A DNA stretch of 21,118 nt from JOPF133 sp052144935 (GCA_052144935.1 JBKQPR010000257.1:1-21118), one strand, 5' to 3'. Positions 1-8,541 are shown, numbered from the stretch's first letter. Notes: generated by a model not told the origin, from the letters alone. Made by a program: numbers and translations.

Positions 1-13
1 ACGGCATTTCGCG

Positions 14-38
14 AATTCCTAACCGAAGGTTAGGAATT
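14..38. repeat. Perfect 11-bp inverted repeat at left edge
   Basis: Arms AATTCCTAACC (14-24) and GGTTAGGAATT (28-38) are exact reverse complements around a 3-base loop. No T-tract follows, so an intrinsic terminator is not supported. A second short hairpin, with an 8-bp GC stem at 87-94/97-104, lies between it and the glycosyltransferase remnant. Both sit in the 1-122 stretch, in which no gene is visible. It may be a mobile-element end or REP-like unit; neither can be decided from one copy. Confidence 0.6.
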
Positions 39-122
39 GGCGGAATTCTACAATACGCACCCAGCGCCTGTCAACACGGCGTTTGGCGGCCTCCGGGGAG
101 GCCGGAATGCGCCGGATCCAAG

Positions 123-1163
123 TACAACGAGGCAGCGAACGTCACTCCACTTTAGGTGCGATTGACCGAGGTAATGGAGGGACTCGACGGACCTTATGAG
201 ATCGTCTTCATCGACGATGGCAGTTCGGACGACACACCGGAGGCGCTTTCCGAGATCTATGAGAGCGACTCCCGCGTAAGGATTGTCACGCTGCGGCGCA
301 ACTTCGGCCAGACTGCGGCACTGAAGGCAGGCTTCGATGCCGCTCGCGGCGATATCATCATCTCTATGGATGGCGACCTGCAGCACGATCCGGAAGAGAT
401 CCCTGCCTTCGTGGCGAAAGTTGAGGAAGGATACGACATCGTCAGCGGGTGGAGAGCCCAACGGCGGGATAAATGGTTGACTCGCCGCCTGCCGAGCCGT
501 ATTGCGAACTGGATGATGGCCAAGCTCTCCGGAGTCGCGCTCCACGATTTTGGCACGACCTTCAAGGCTTATCGTCGAGAGACCATTCAGAACCTTCCCC
601 TCTATGGCGAACTCCATCGTTTCATCCCCGCTCTCGCCACTCGGTCCGGAGCGTGGATCACGGAGATCCCAATCAACAATCCGCCTCGCCGCAACAGGAA
701 ATCCAACTATGGACTATCGAGGACCCTCCATGTGCTCCTCGACCTTCTGAGCACCAAATTCTTGCTCGATTATTCGACAAGGCCGCTGCATTTCTTCGGC
801 CCGCTCGGACTGCTGGCAACTGGCGCGGGTACATCAATTGGCTGCTTCTTGGCCTTCGAGAAGCTGGTTCTTCACAATGAAATCATGTTGCCACACGGAC
901 CGTTGCTTTTTACTGCGATTTTGCTCATTCTGGTTGGCATCCAGATTCTTTGTCTGGGGCTGGTAGCTGAGATCCTGTCTCGCACGTATTACGAGTCTCA
1001 GGGAAAGCCTATCTATGCCATAAGAGAGATGAGAAGTCACGCCCCACAATCGGCTATTTCGGCGCATCAGAGGCTGGTTCGGATGGATCAAGCCATTCCG
1101 GCAGACAAGACGACTAACGACCGGGGACGATTACGAGGCTCCGAAGTAAGGGCGAATGGGTGA
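123..1163 (+). pseudogene. GT2 polyprenyl-phosphate glycosyltransferase, 5'-truncated with amber codon
   Basis: The longest open frame begins at a GTG at 156 (335 residues). It resembles DPM1/GtrB/ArnC-type family 2 glycosyltransferases, which move a sugar from a nucleotide donor to a polyprenyl phosphate at the inner membrane. Numbered from 156, DDGSSDD (20-26) and DGDLQHD (72-78) are the expected donor and metal sites, and two hydrophobic helices follow near residues 220-275. The family normally starts with a beta strand ending in a P-x-YNE motif. In frame upstream of 156 the sequence reads YNEAANVTPL (123-152) and then TAG (153-155), so the conserved N-terminus is present but cut by a stop. 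Similarity ends before 123, where the preceding strand is replaced by unrelated sequence. The 3' end overlaps the next start by 8 bases. The family call is solid; loss of function is inferred. A stop-free sister strain or an assembly error at the contig edge is possible. Confidence 0.75.
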
Positions 1164-2268
1164 ACCGGAAATCGAACGTCAGATGGTTTCTCCCGACGCG
1201 ATGACGAGCGAGAAGGCGGATAACGTGAACGAATACTCCGGTGCGAATCTGAAGCGTGCCCCCTTCGCGCAGTCGACGGCCCGGTGGGGCTTCCGTTTCG
1301 GAGTGGCCCATCTTGCTCTACTCCCGCTTATCGCCTTCGGCTCAGCTTGGCCCAGTGCCGCGGCGTCCGTGGAAGTCAAGCGCGAAGGGAATCGAATCGA
1401 TGTTCTGATTGGCGGGCATCCTTTCACTGCCTATTACTTTGGTGCCGGTGCCGCAAAGCCGTATCTTTATCCCTTGCGAAGCGCCCAAGGAACCGTGGTC
1501 ACGCGCAGCTTTCCCATGGCAAGCGACATACCCGGCGAAGACCACGATGAGCCACACCAACGCGCCATGTACTTCGCTCACGGCGACATCAATGGTTACG
1601 ACTTCTGGGGCGAGGCAGAGTTTCCCGGGTGGAGCCGTCACTCTGTCTCGACGTTTGGCCGGACAGTCTTCCGGGAGCTGGACGAGATGCGTGGCGGTCC
1701 CGACTCAGGCACCTTCCAGGCGGAATTCGACCTCGTTGCATCTGACGGGAAGGTGATCGCCGCGGAGACCCAGGCTTACAGTTTCAGTGGCGATGAGCAC
1801 GCGAGGATTATCGATTGCGAGTTTACCATCCGCGCCAACCACGGCCCGGTGAAGATCGGTGATACCAAAGAAGGAACATTTGCGATCCGGGTTGTTAAAG
1901 CACTGGAGCCGCCCCTAGGTCACATGGTCAATTCGAGCGGCGCCACCGGTGAGAAGGGGATTTGGGGTAAGCGCGCGGATTGGGTGGATTACTATGGGAT
2001 TGTATCGGGGGAGGACGTCGGCCTCGCCATTTTCGATGATCCAAAGAACCCGCGCCATCCGACGTACTGGCACGCCCGCCAGTACGGCCTGCTCGCTGCT
2101 AACCCTTTCGGCCTGAGAAGTTTTCTGCATGACCGGCATCGGGACGGCAGTTATATAATTGCGGTCGGTGGATCAGTTACCCTCCGTTATCGGGTATTCA
2201 TACATCATGGTGATTTCCACCAGGCGAGCGTGGCGGACACTTACAGGCAGTACGCAGGAAGGGAATAG
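1156..2268 (+). CDS. Secreted PmoA-like DUF6807 protein
   Basis: This 370-residue protein resembles the PmoA/DUF6807 family. The family name comes from an annotation as methane oxygenase, and no such activity should be assumed. Members are common beside sugar oxidoreductases in Acidobacteriota and Planctomycetota. A long polar N-terminus leads to a hydrophobic segment (about residues 49-70, ending SAAA) that looks like a signal peptide. The conserved body includes GEDHDEPHQRAMYFAHGDIN, rich in His and Asp, and a late HPTYWHARQYGL segment. I chose the ATG at 1156, with a weak AAGGG before it; an ATG at 1201 would remove 15 residues and is equally possible. It overlaps the upstream glycosyltransferase frame by 8 bases and is followed after 13 bases by a Gfo/Idh/MocA gene, suggesting a single transcript and a shared carbohydrate role (inference). 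Confidence 0.8.
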   Translation: MGEPEIERQMVSPDAMTSEKADNVNEYSGANLKRAPFAQSTARWGFRFGVAHLALLPLIAFGSAWPSAAASVEVKREGNRIDVLIGGHPFTAYYFGAGAAKPYLYPLRSAQGTVVTRSFPMASDIPGEDHDEPHQRAMYFAHGDINGYDFWGEAEFPGWSRHSVSTFGRTVFRELDEMRGGPDSGTFQAEFDLVASDGKVIAAETQAYSFSGDEHARIIDCEFTIRANHGPVKIGDTKEGTFAIRVVKALEPPLGHMVNSSGATGEKGIWGKRADWVDYYGIVSGEDVGLAIFDDPKNPRHPTYWHARQYGLLAANPFGLRSFLHDRHRDGSYIIAVGGSVTLRYRVFIHHGDFHQASVADTYRQYAGRE

Positions 2269-2281
2269 GGGGACTCCAGCA

Positions 2282-3661
2282 ATGGGATCGGTCATTACTC
2301 GCCGCGACGTTCTGACAACCGTGGCGAAAACGACGGCGGGCTTAGGTGCGGTGGTTGGTGGAATCACGTTTCTCGCTCATCCGGAACGGGTTTTTGGCGC
2401 GAACGATCGCGTAAGAGTGGCGGTCTGCGGCCTTCACGGGCGCGGGAAAGATCATCTGGACGGATTTTCACGGGTGCCGAACGTCGAAATTGCGGCACTT
2501 TGTGACGTGGACGAAAACGTGTTGAGGAGGCGCCTCGGAGAAGTCGGCGGGAAACCGCAGACGTATGTGGATATCCGCAAGCTCCTGGAAGACAGGTCCA
2601 TCGATGCGATCTCCATCGCCACTCCAAATCACTGGCACTCATTGATGGCCATCTGGGCGTGCCAGGCTGGCAAGGACGTTTATGTCGAGAAGCCCTGCTC
2701 GCACAACCTTTGGGAAGGAATCCAACTCGTCCGCGCCGCGGAAAAGTACGATCGCATCGTCCAGCATGGCACACAAATTCGCTCCTCGCCCGCGATTCGG
2801 GAGGCCATCAAAGGACTTCACGAAGGTGTTCTCGGCGAGGTGTATCTGGCTCGCGGATTATGCTTCAAATGGCGCGACACGATCGGACACGCACCTGAGG
2901 AAGCCGTGCCTGCCGGCGTTCACTACGACCTCTGGACGGGACCCGCTCCCGTCAAGCCATTCACGCGCAATCGCTTTCATTACCAGTGGCATTGGAGCTG
3001 GGATACGGGCAACGGGGATCTGGGTAATCAGGGCATCCACCAAGTCGACGTCGCCCGATGGGGACTCGGTCTTAAGTTCCCCAATCGCATTTCCGCCATG
3101 GGTGGGCACTTCATGTTTGACGACGATCAGCAGACACCCAACACCCTGAACTGTGTTTTTGAATTCGATCTGCCGGATGGCAAGCGCAAGATGATGGAGT
3201 TTGAGGTCCGGCACTGGATTACCAACAATGAGGCTGGAGTCGGACGGGGAAATCTGGTGGCCGGTAAGAAGCGCTTTTTTGGTCACCACAACACGATCGG
3301 TAATATCTTTTATGGCGCAAACGGGTACCTCGCCACCGGAGACGAAGACGCGTCGAGTTACGAGATTTTGCTGGGCCGCGACGAGAAGTCTGGATCTCAC
3401 GGTCAGGGTCGCGGCAATCACTTCGCAAACTTCATCGACTGTGTTCGCAGCCGGAAGAAAGAGGACCTGAGCGCGCCGATTGGAGAAGGGCACATTTCCA
3501 GTGGCTTGGTCCATTTGGCGAACGCGTCGTACCGCTTGGGCCGGATGCTCCGCTTTGATCCTGAAGCCCAGCAGGTGATTGGGGACGACGAGGCCAATAG
3601 CCTGCTCCGCGACAGTGACCGAGGGTATCGGGCGCCGTTTGCAGTGCCCGAAGAAGTCTGA
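2282..3661 (+). CDS. Tat-exported Gfo/Idh/MocA family oxidoreductase
   Basis: This 459-residue protein is an NAD(P)-dependent sugar or polyol dehydrogenase-like protein. Residues 6-35 (TRRDVLTTVA then a hydrophobic stretch) form a twin-arginine signal, implying export of a folded, cofactor-loaded protein. The Rossmann glycine motif is CGLHGRG (49-55), and the family EKP motif is at 136-138, whose lysine is the usual catalytic or cofactor residue. The C-terminal alpha/beta domain follows to about residue 450. The longer open frame from 2159 is rejected because it overlaps the upstream gene and places the Tat motif internally; a purine-rich GGGGG lies just before the 2282 ATG. It is the last gene of the plus-strand cluster. 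The substrate cannot be read from sequence. Confidence 0.9.
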   Translation: MGSVITRRDVLTTVAKTTAGLGAVVGGITFLAHPERVFGANDRVRVAVCGLHGRGKDHLDGFSRVPNVEIAALCDVDENVLRRRLGEVGGKPQTYVDIRKLLEDRSIDAISIATPNHWHSLMAIWACQAGKDVYVEKPCSHNLWEGIQLVRAAEKYDRIVQHGTQIRSSPAIREAIKGLHEGVLGEVYLARGLCFKWRDTIGHAPEEAVPAGVHYDLWTGPAPVKPFTRNRFHYQWHWSWDTGNGDLGNQGIHQVDVARWGLGLKFPNRISAMGGHFMFDDDQQTPNTLNCVFEFDLPDGKRKMMEFEVRHWITNNEAGVGRGNLVAGKKRFFGHHNTIGNIFYGANGYLATGDEDASSYEILLGRDEKSGSHGQGRGNHFANFIDCVRSRKKEDLSAPIGEGHISSGLVHLANASYRLGRMLRFDPEAQQVIGDDEANSLLRDSDRGYRAPFAVPEEV

Positions 3662-3729
3662 CGGGGGCTAAAGTCACGAAGCTTAATTTTTAATTAATAG
3701 GCAGCTTTTCCTGGTTTCGCCCTTTCCGC

Positions 3730-4528
3730 GTGCGCTTTTTCGTGCCCCTGGCGGGGGTGATCGGTCTGGTGTTCGCCTCGACGGCCTGGGAGGTCGCGAG
3801 CGGCCTTGCGTTCGGGGCTATGCTGAGTCTGTTGCTGAATCGGCGCGGTCACAGCCATCTTCAGCGTGGTGGATGGCGTCCTGATCTCGCCCTACCCCTA
3901 CGCCCATCCCGACCAGATCTGGGCTCCGCAGGTGCAGGACGCCAAGAATCCCAACCGCATTCTGCCCAACTGCCCCTACTCCGACTTGCGCCTGATCGCA
4001 CAGTTGCCCGCCGTCTCCATGGCGATGGCCACCGAGCCCGCCATGACCCTGCTCACCGGAGGCCGCCCGCCCGAGAACTTCCGCGCCATCGCCGTCACAG
4101 CCAACGCCTTCCAGTTTCGACGACGTGCCGCGCACCGTCATCGGCGTGATGCCGCCGCGTTTCGGCTGGTGGACCAACGATGGCGGCTGGGTCCCGCTCG
4201 CCACCAGCCTGCGCGCCGATGCCACCGTCTTTCCGATTCTCCGCCTGCGCCCCGGCGTCTCCCGGCAGGCGGCCGAAGAGCAGTACCGCGCGCTTGAAAA
4301 CCAGCTCGCCCGGCAGTTCCCCGCCCGCTTCCCCAAGAACGGATTCCGCGCCTCGCTCATCAACTACATGGACATCACCGTGGCATCGGGCGAGATGCGT
4401 TCCAGCCTGCAACTGCTGTTCGGCGCGGTCGCCTTCCTCCTGCTGATCGCCTGCGCCAATGTGGCCAACCTGCAGATGACCGGGGCCACCGCCCGCGCCC
4501 GCGAAATCGCCCTCCTCATGTCGGTCGC
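3730..4528 (+). pseudogene. ADOP/MacB-like ABC transporter permease remnant
   Basis: Pieces of a duplicated-permease protein of the MacB periplasmic-core type are spread over three frames. A hydrophobic stretch in the first frame (3730 to about 3838, similarity uncertain) is followed by IGAVTAIFSVVDGVL and PYPYAHPDQIW in the second frame (about 3839-4112). The third frame resumes with DDVPRTVIGVMPPRF at about 4119 and runs through a membrane segment (LLIACANVANLQM) to REIALLMSVAL. Between the second and third pieces, family members carry roughly 40-45 residues that are missing here, so there is an internal deletion as well as frameshifts. The rest of the protein, normally another 400 or more residues, is absent: similarity stops where the GC-rich repeat block begins at about 4529. 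Normal members are inner-membrane permeases coupled to MacB-type ATPases. This copy cannot make a working protein. Confidence 0.75.
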
Positions 4529-5010
4529 GCTGCCCTGCGCCGCTGCCGGCCGCCAAGCCGAACCAGTCTTGCCATTTCCGCCCCGCCCCCGCCCGCGCCG
4601 CGGTGGGCGGCGGCCATGCGTCCTGCGGCTGCCGGCGGGCCGATCCCGACGCGCGCCGGGCGGCGCGGAGACGATGCCGGCGCGGGGGCGCATGGCGAAA
4701 TCGCCGCCCGGCGCCAACTGCCGGCCGCCACGCCGAACCAGTCGTGCCGTTTCATCCCGCTGCGCGGTGGCCGGCCCTGCGAACGCGGGCCGCGAGCGTC
4801 CATCGGCGCGACGGCGCCCGGTGTGCTGGTGCGACAGCAACCTTGGTGAACGGCTCCTCGGTCTCCTGCGGCTGCTGGCGGGTCGACCCCGACGTGCGCT
4901 AGGCGGCGCGCATGACGATGCCGGCCCAGGGGGCGCGGGGCGATCGCGCGCTTGGGTGCAATACGCGGTGGGCGGCGGGCATGCGACCGCGGGCCGGGTA
5001 GTCGGTCCAT
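4529..5010 (+). repeat. GC-rich ~240-bp repeat, block A (two partial units)
   Basis: Three recurring modules can be followed by eye. Module P carries GCCGGCCGCC then GCCGAACCAGTC (near 4545 and 4718). Module Q carries CTGCGGCTGC then GGCGGG (4623 and 4866, a spacing of 243). Module R carries a GACGATGCCGGC core (near 4671 and 4914). The same modules in the same order and orientation recur at 7905-8541. Open frames through the block are low-complexity, rich in Arg, Ala, Pro and Gly, and match no family I know. I read it as a non-coding repeat that interrupts the permease gene. The boundaries are approximate because copies are diverged and the start abuts degraded coding sequence. From the end of the block to about 5150 I see nothing recognisable. 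Confidence 0.7.
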
Positions 5011-5153
5011 CTACGCGGCGGTGCGCTGGCGCGTAGCGCTCGCCGACGAACTTCGCAGCGTTTGAAGTGAAGTTCCGTCAGACCTGAGAGTGTCCGCTGC
5101 CTTCTGCCACGCGCGGCCGGCCACGATAGGGCAGCATTAGTGGTAAATATCGG

Positions 5154-5526
5154 TTATCCCGAGGCAAGTCGCCCCGCCGGGGCAGTTGTCGGCTTGGTCC
5201 CGGTGATGAACCAAACGCCTTCGAAGACCGACTTGAAGCGGACCTTTTCGAAGCCACAGGACTTCACGGCTTCCACCATCTCGCGGCGCGTCGCCAGACC
5301 GAAGCCGGCGTGCGTGAAGAAAGCTGCCAGACGGTCCAGGGGCTTGGTGCCGTCGTCCGCGAAATAGCGATCCACCAGCACTATCGCGCCGCGGGGCGAG
5401 ACCTCCTGGGAGCAGCAGGCGAGCAGGAGGACATTCGCCCGTTCTTCGCTCCCGGAAAAAAGCTGCCACGAAATAGGTGACCTCCGCCTGATCCTCGCCA
5501 GATCTGCCGGATTTGCGACTCGGCAT
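5154..5526 (-). pseudogene. SAM-dependent methyltransferase, frameshifted C-terminal fragment
   Basis: The 3' part, read from about 5430 down to the TAA at 5154, gives GAIVLVDRYFADDGTKPLDR, GLATRREMVEAV and a VWFITGTKP ending. This is the late part of a class I SAM methyltransferase fold (strands beta 5 to beta 7). The upstream piece, QAEVTYFVAAFFRERRTGE, lies in a different frame (to about 5526). The break coincides with a missing 11 bases, judged against the inverted copy at 5541-5617, which keeps the continuous reading TGEYWAKVFLLACCSREV. The N-terminal SAM-binding part with its glycine motif is not found upstream. It is therefore both truncated and frameshifted. Homology is by motif recognition only, and the substrate class is unknown. 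Confidence 0.65.
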
Positions 5527-5610
5527 GCCCTCTGAACCAAGCCTGGGAAGAACTGGCGAATATTGGGCGAAGGTCTTCCTGCTCGCCTGCTGCTCCCGGG
5601 AGGTCTCGGG
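5395..5610. repeat. Inverted partial duplication inside methyltransferase remnant
   Basis: The segment 5395-5440 and the segment 5565-5610 are reverse complements, with 41 of 46 positions matching by hand alignment. After an 11-base gap the match resumes at 5441-5447 against 5547-5553. Read on the plus strand, the right arm encodes TGEYWAKVFLLACCSREV followed by a TAG at 5615. The left arm encodes the homologous ANVLLLACCSQEV on the minus strand. The right arm is thus an inverted copy of methyltransferase coding sequence. Confidence 0.75.
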
Positions 5611-5647
5611 CGGCTAGTTCCCCGAACGGCGATCGGGGCACGTCATC

Positions 5648-5842
5648 ATGCTGCTCATCGGATTGTTCGCAGCAGCCATGCCCGTCATCCACATGAGGGG
5701 GGCACATTACGGCGAGATCGCCAAATCCCCCGGCGGCTTTTTCTTCGTCTGGACACTCTGGGCGCTCGGCGGGCTGGGGGGCTTCACCTTGATCCTCTCG
5801 GCGCGCGGACTGTGGGATCTGCGACGGAGCCGGCCCCAGTAG
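5648..5842 (+). CDS. Small putative membrane protein
   Basis: An open frame of 64 residues. The N-terminus MLLIGLFAAAMPVI and the later FFFVWTLWALGGLGGFTLIL are hydrophobic enough for two membrane helices, and the tail is basic (RDLRR-like). No clear ribosome site precedes the ATG. I do not recognise the family. It lies in a decayed region just after the inverted methyltransferase piece, so it may be a surviving end of a larger gene instead of a gene of its own. The hydrophobic pattern favours real coding sequence in this frame. Confidence 0.35.
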   Translation: MLLIGLFAAAMPVIHMRGAHYGEIAKSPGGFFFVWTLWALGGLGGFTLILSARGLWDLRRSRPQ

Positions 5843-6266
5843 TCCAGGGCAACGGACGGTGGCGATGCTCGCCCGTTGGGTGTTGTAAAAGTAACGATCA
5901 ACGGCGTAGGAGCGAGTAGCTGGTGTCAGGTCGGCGGCCCGGCCGATTAATCGCCCCTTCACGACCAGGGAGGCGCAATTTCCTCCACCGCTGCATCCGG
6001 CCAGCCTCAGCGTAGGTGACTACCCGTCCGGGTGGAACGTGCGTGCTGCTCGCACGATCTCGTTTTGCACGACGGCGTCGTAACCGCGCACGATCTCGAA
6101 TTAAATTAAGATCGAACGGACGAAGGAAATTCTGCTCTCTCCGCGCTGATTCTCATTGCGTTGGGAGCGCCCTCGCTCGCCTCTGCGGCTTTTGGCTAAC
6201 ACTGGGTAAGGCAGGCTGTAGCCATTTCAGAGCTCTGCCTGAAGGCGTGAGGAGGGCCGGTCGGCG
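5843..6266. other. Stretch without recognisable gene
   Basis: Open frames here (for example 6016-6345, plus) are Arg-rich and match nothing I know. A 12-base direct repeat, CGCACGATCTCG, occurs at 6051-6062 and 6087-6098, and an AT-rich patch follows near 6099-6110. No promoter, RNA gene or terminator can be defended. Confidence 0.5.
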
Positions 6267-7682
6267 CTACCGGGTCGGTGCGAGTGTTACATCCCTGGCG
6301 ACATACAGGACCACCGCGATGCGGCCGGTGTCTTCCAGCCAATGATATTCCAGGACACCGGTGCCCGCTTTCTGCGGTGTGCTTCTCAACGGAACTTTCG
6401 TCTCGCCGATCTTGAGGTGTACGGTTTCCACCGAAAGGTGCATGGAATTGATCGCGCCTGAGGCGGACGGCGCGGCTGTGGAAGAGACCTGGCCCTCTAC
6501 TTTGGTCCCGGCTTTGGCGGCGATGACACCGCCTGCCTCCAGGTCTTTGGAAAGCACGAAGGTAACCGGCCTCGCGGTTCCCGTCGTGGCGGAACGCAGG
6601 TCCTCTACGGAAAACAGCGGCACTGGGGTGCCGTCGCGCAGAACGGGCTGCCGCCGTGCCACCGTTTTCGGCACATGGCTCGTCAGCCAGCGGTAGACGA
6701 ATTCCTGTATCAGATGGTCGGTTGCCCTGCCGCTGAAACCCAGCAGAAAACCATGAAAAGCGCGCAGTCCCGGGCGGGAGGTGTAGGAGTGAAGGGGGGA
6801 TAAGATCTCCCGCGCGGCAAGTCCTCCGATCATATCGGAGTAGTCGGGCTGCCAGTGGCCGTTATCGCCCTTGGCAACGAATGCGGTCCCAATGGCGTAA
6901 AGAAATCGGGAACGGAGACTGCCGGTTCCTTTATAGAAGTAGCGCGGATCCTGGTGAAACACGGATTGGGTGAGGGCATGGCCGATCAAAACGTGGGTGA
7001 CGCTGGCGGCGTAGTCCACGCCAAAGCGCTTCCCGTACCCTTCCATCCCCTGGCCGAATTGGCGGTCGGTGGTGTTGCGCCATTGTTCGATTCCGGCGCC
7101 GGCTGCGTTGCCCAGGATGGTCTCCGGATCGATCAGGGTTCGCAACCCAAGGTGAAATTTCTGGGCGGCGGTCAAAGGCGCGGCATTCGGATCGTAGGTG
7201 ACGTAGAAGTTCGGAATAATCCCGAGCAACCGCTGTTTCTCCTCGGCGTGCACCTGCTGGAGGGCCAGTTCGTGCGGCGGCAGAGTCACATCCACTTTGC
7301 TGATGGCGGGTGCGATCTGCAGAACGACCGGAGGGAGCGGTGGATTCTCCCCGAAAACCACGGAAACATTGCTCTTCTCGTCCGTGAAACCAGCAGCCGT
7401 GATGGTCAGGGTGTAGACCGCGGGATCGACCGCGGAGAAGTGGAACGAGCCCGTCTGGTCGGTAAGAGTAGTGCGCAGGGCAGTGGACCCAGGCGCCTGT
7501 AATCTGACGATGGCGGCCTCCACCATCGATCCGGAGGAGTCCGCGACGGTGCCACGGATGGTCCCGGGCGCAGGGCTATTTTGTGCCGCGCATGACTGTG
7601 CAACCAGTAGGATGCAAATCGATGACGTAACAGCACCCCCCCACCCGCCGCGCGTTTGGCCGCGTTGTAGCTGCGCTCGCAT
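6267..7682 (-). CDS. Secreted protein with carboxypeptidase regulatory-like domain
   Basis: This is a 471-residue protein. The N-terminus has a signal peptide (hydrophobic AVTSSICILLVAQSCAAQ, cleavage after about residue 33). A carboxypeptidase regulatory-like beta-sandwich follows (about 40-110: GTIRGTVADSSGSMVEAAIV, TDQTGSFHF, YTLTITAAGF), as found at the front of many TonB-dependent receptors. The rest is not a recognisable beta-barrel plug. A segment from about residue 130 to 340 (GIIPNFYVTYDP, GYGKRFGVDYAASV, HQDPRYFY) recurs in Acidobacteriota proteins of unknown function. A C-terminal domain has PVTFVLSKDL and KVEGQVSS. The open frame runs upstream to 8537, but that part is repeat block B, so I start at the ATG at 7682 where the signal peptide begins. 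The role is probably at the periplasm or outer membrane; the function is unknown. Confidence 0.8.
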   Translation of the reverse strand: MRAQLQRGQTRGGWGGAVTSSICILLVAQSCAAQNSPAPGTIRGTVADSSGSMVEAAIVRLQAPGSTALRTTLTDQTGSFHFSAVDPAVYTLTITAAGFTDEKSNVSVVFGENPPLPPVVLQIAPAISKVDVTLPPHELALQQVHAEEKQRLLGIIPNFYVTYDPNAAPLTAAQKFHLGLRTLIDPETILGNAAGAGIEQWRNTTDRQFGQGMEGYGKRFGVDYAASVTHVLIGHALTQSVFHQDPRYFYKGTGSLRSRFLYAIGTAFVAKGDNGHWQPDYSDMIGGLAAREILSPLHSYTSRPGLRAFHGFLLGFSGRATDHLIQEFVYRWLTSHVPKTVARRQPVLRDGTPVPLFSVEDLRSATTGTARPVTFVLSKDLEAGGVIAAKAGTKVEGQVSSTAAPSASGAINSMHLSVETVHLKIGETKVPLRSTPQKAGTGVLEYHWLEDTGRIAVVLYVARDVTLAPTR

Positions 7683-7904
7683 GAACTGATTCTCGCACCG
7701 CTCTAGTCGGCAGGGGAAATGGGCCGCCAGGCAATTGAGTACCGATACAGACGGGCAACGCCCGACGACGAGAAGTGGCCCGGCACCGGATTGATCCTCG
7801 CTGACGGCGTAGCGTTTACCGTCGCCCCCGGGTGGATGGTCGGCCACTCGTACAAAGGATGCCATGCCCTGGATGGCCGTTTCGGTCCGCTGTTTCTGCC
7901 CGAC

Positions 7905-8541
7905 GCCCCTGCCAGCCGCCAGGCCGAACCAGTCTGGCTGTCTCAGGCCGGCGTCCCGCCCGCGGCCCGGCGGGCGGCGGCCAGGCGCGCCCGCTTCGCA
8001 CCGTAGATGCATTAGTTTCGCGGCGGCCACGCCTACTGGCCCACGATCTGCGATTGCGGTACCGAGGGCCTTGTGCGCGGCAGCAGGCTGGTGGACGGCC
8101 CCTCGGTCTCCTGCGGCTGCTGGCGGGCCGATCCTGACGTGCGCGAGGCGGTGTGTGTGACGATGTCGGCGCCGGGGCGCATGACGGATCGCCGGCCGGC
8201 GCCAACTGCCGGCCGCCCGGCCGAACCCATCTTGCCGTTTCGGCCCGGCGTCCCGCCCGCTGTGCGGTGGGCGGCGGCCCTGCGACCGCGGGGCCGAGAG
8301 CCGACCGTCCGCGCGGCAGCGAGCTGGTGGACGGCTCCGCGGATCTCCAGCGGCTGCTGGCGGGCCGATCCCGACGTGCGCCAGCCGGCGTGCATCACAA
8401 TGCTGGTGATCGCCCGCTTGGGCGGCCATGCTGGCCGCCGACCGCGGTGCCCGCAATCCGCACGTGCTGGTGTAGTTCTGTGGAAGGGGTGGCCTGTCCG
8501 TTAGGCGGCGCGCATGACGACGCCGGCGCGGGGGCAAATCG
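7905..8541 (+). repeat. GC-rich ~240-bp repeat, block B
   Basis: Same modules and orientation as the block at 4529-5010. Module P is at about 7905-7982 and 8199-8290. Module Q is at about 8088-8140 and 8326-8383, with equivalent bases at 8111 and 8348 (spacing 237). Module R is at about 8141-8198, with further partial copies near 8384 and 8500-8541. A short unique piece (7983-8085) splits the first unit. The right edge runs to the base before the S9 peptidase stop codon. On the minus strand the block is open and fused in frame to the gene at 7682, which creates a misleading 756-residue frame. From 7683 to 7904 no gene is convincing. Confidence 0.7.

Noticed and set aside
2159..2281. N-terminal extension of the Gfo/Idh/MocA protein
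   Set aside because: It lies inside the upstream gene in another frame and would bury the twin-arginine signal 41 residues inside the protein.
4125..5036. A 303-residue plus-strand protein
   Set aside because: Its first part is the third-frame piece of the permease remnant and the rest is open frame through GC-rich repeat, not one gene.
6016..6345. Arg-rich plus-strand ORF
   Set aside because: Composition is that of random high-GC sequence, and it overlaps the end of the well-supported minus-strand gene.
7719..8006. Plus-strand ORF beginning MGRQAIEYRYRR
   Set aside because: It has no recognisable family and enters repeat block B; open frames are frequent by chance at this GC content.
6267..8537. 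A 756-residue minus-strand protein
   Set aside because: Its first 285 codons run through repeat block B and adjacent non-coding sequence and are low-complexity; the signal peptide and domain start at 7682.
4529..8541. CRISPR array
   Set aside because: Repeat units are about 240 bp, diverged and not separated by uniform spacers; no cas genes are present.
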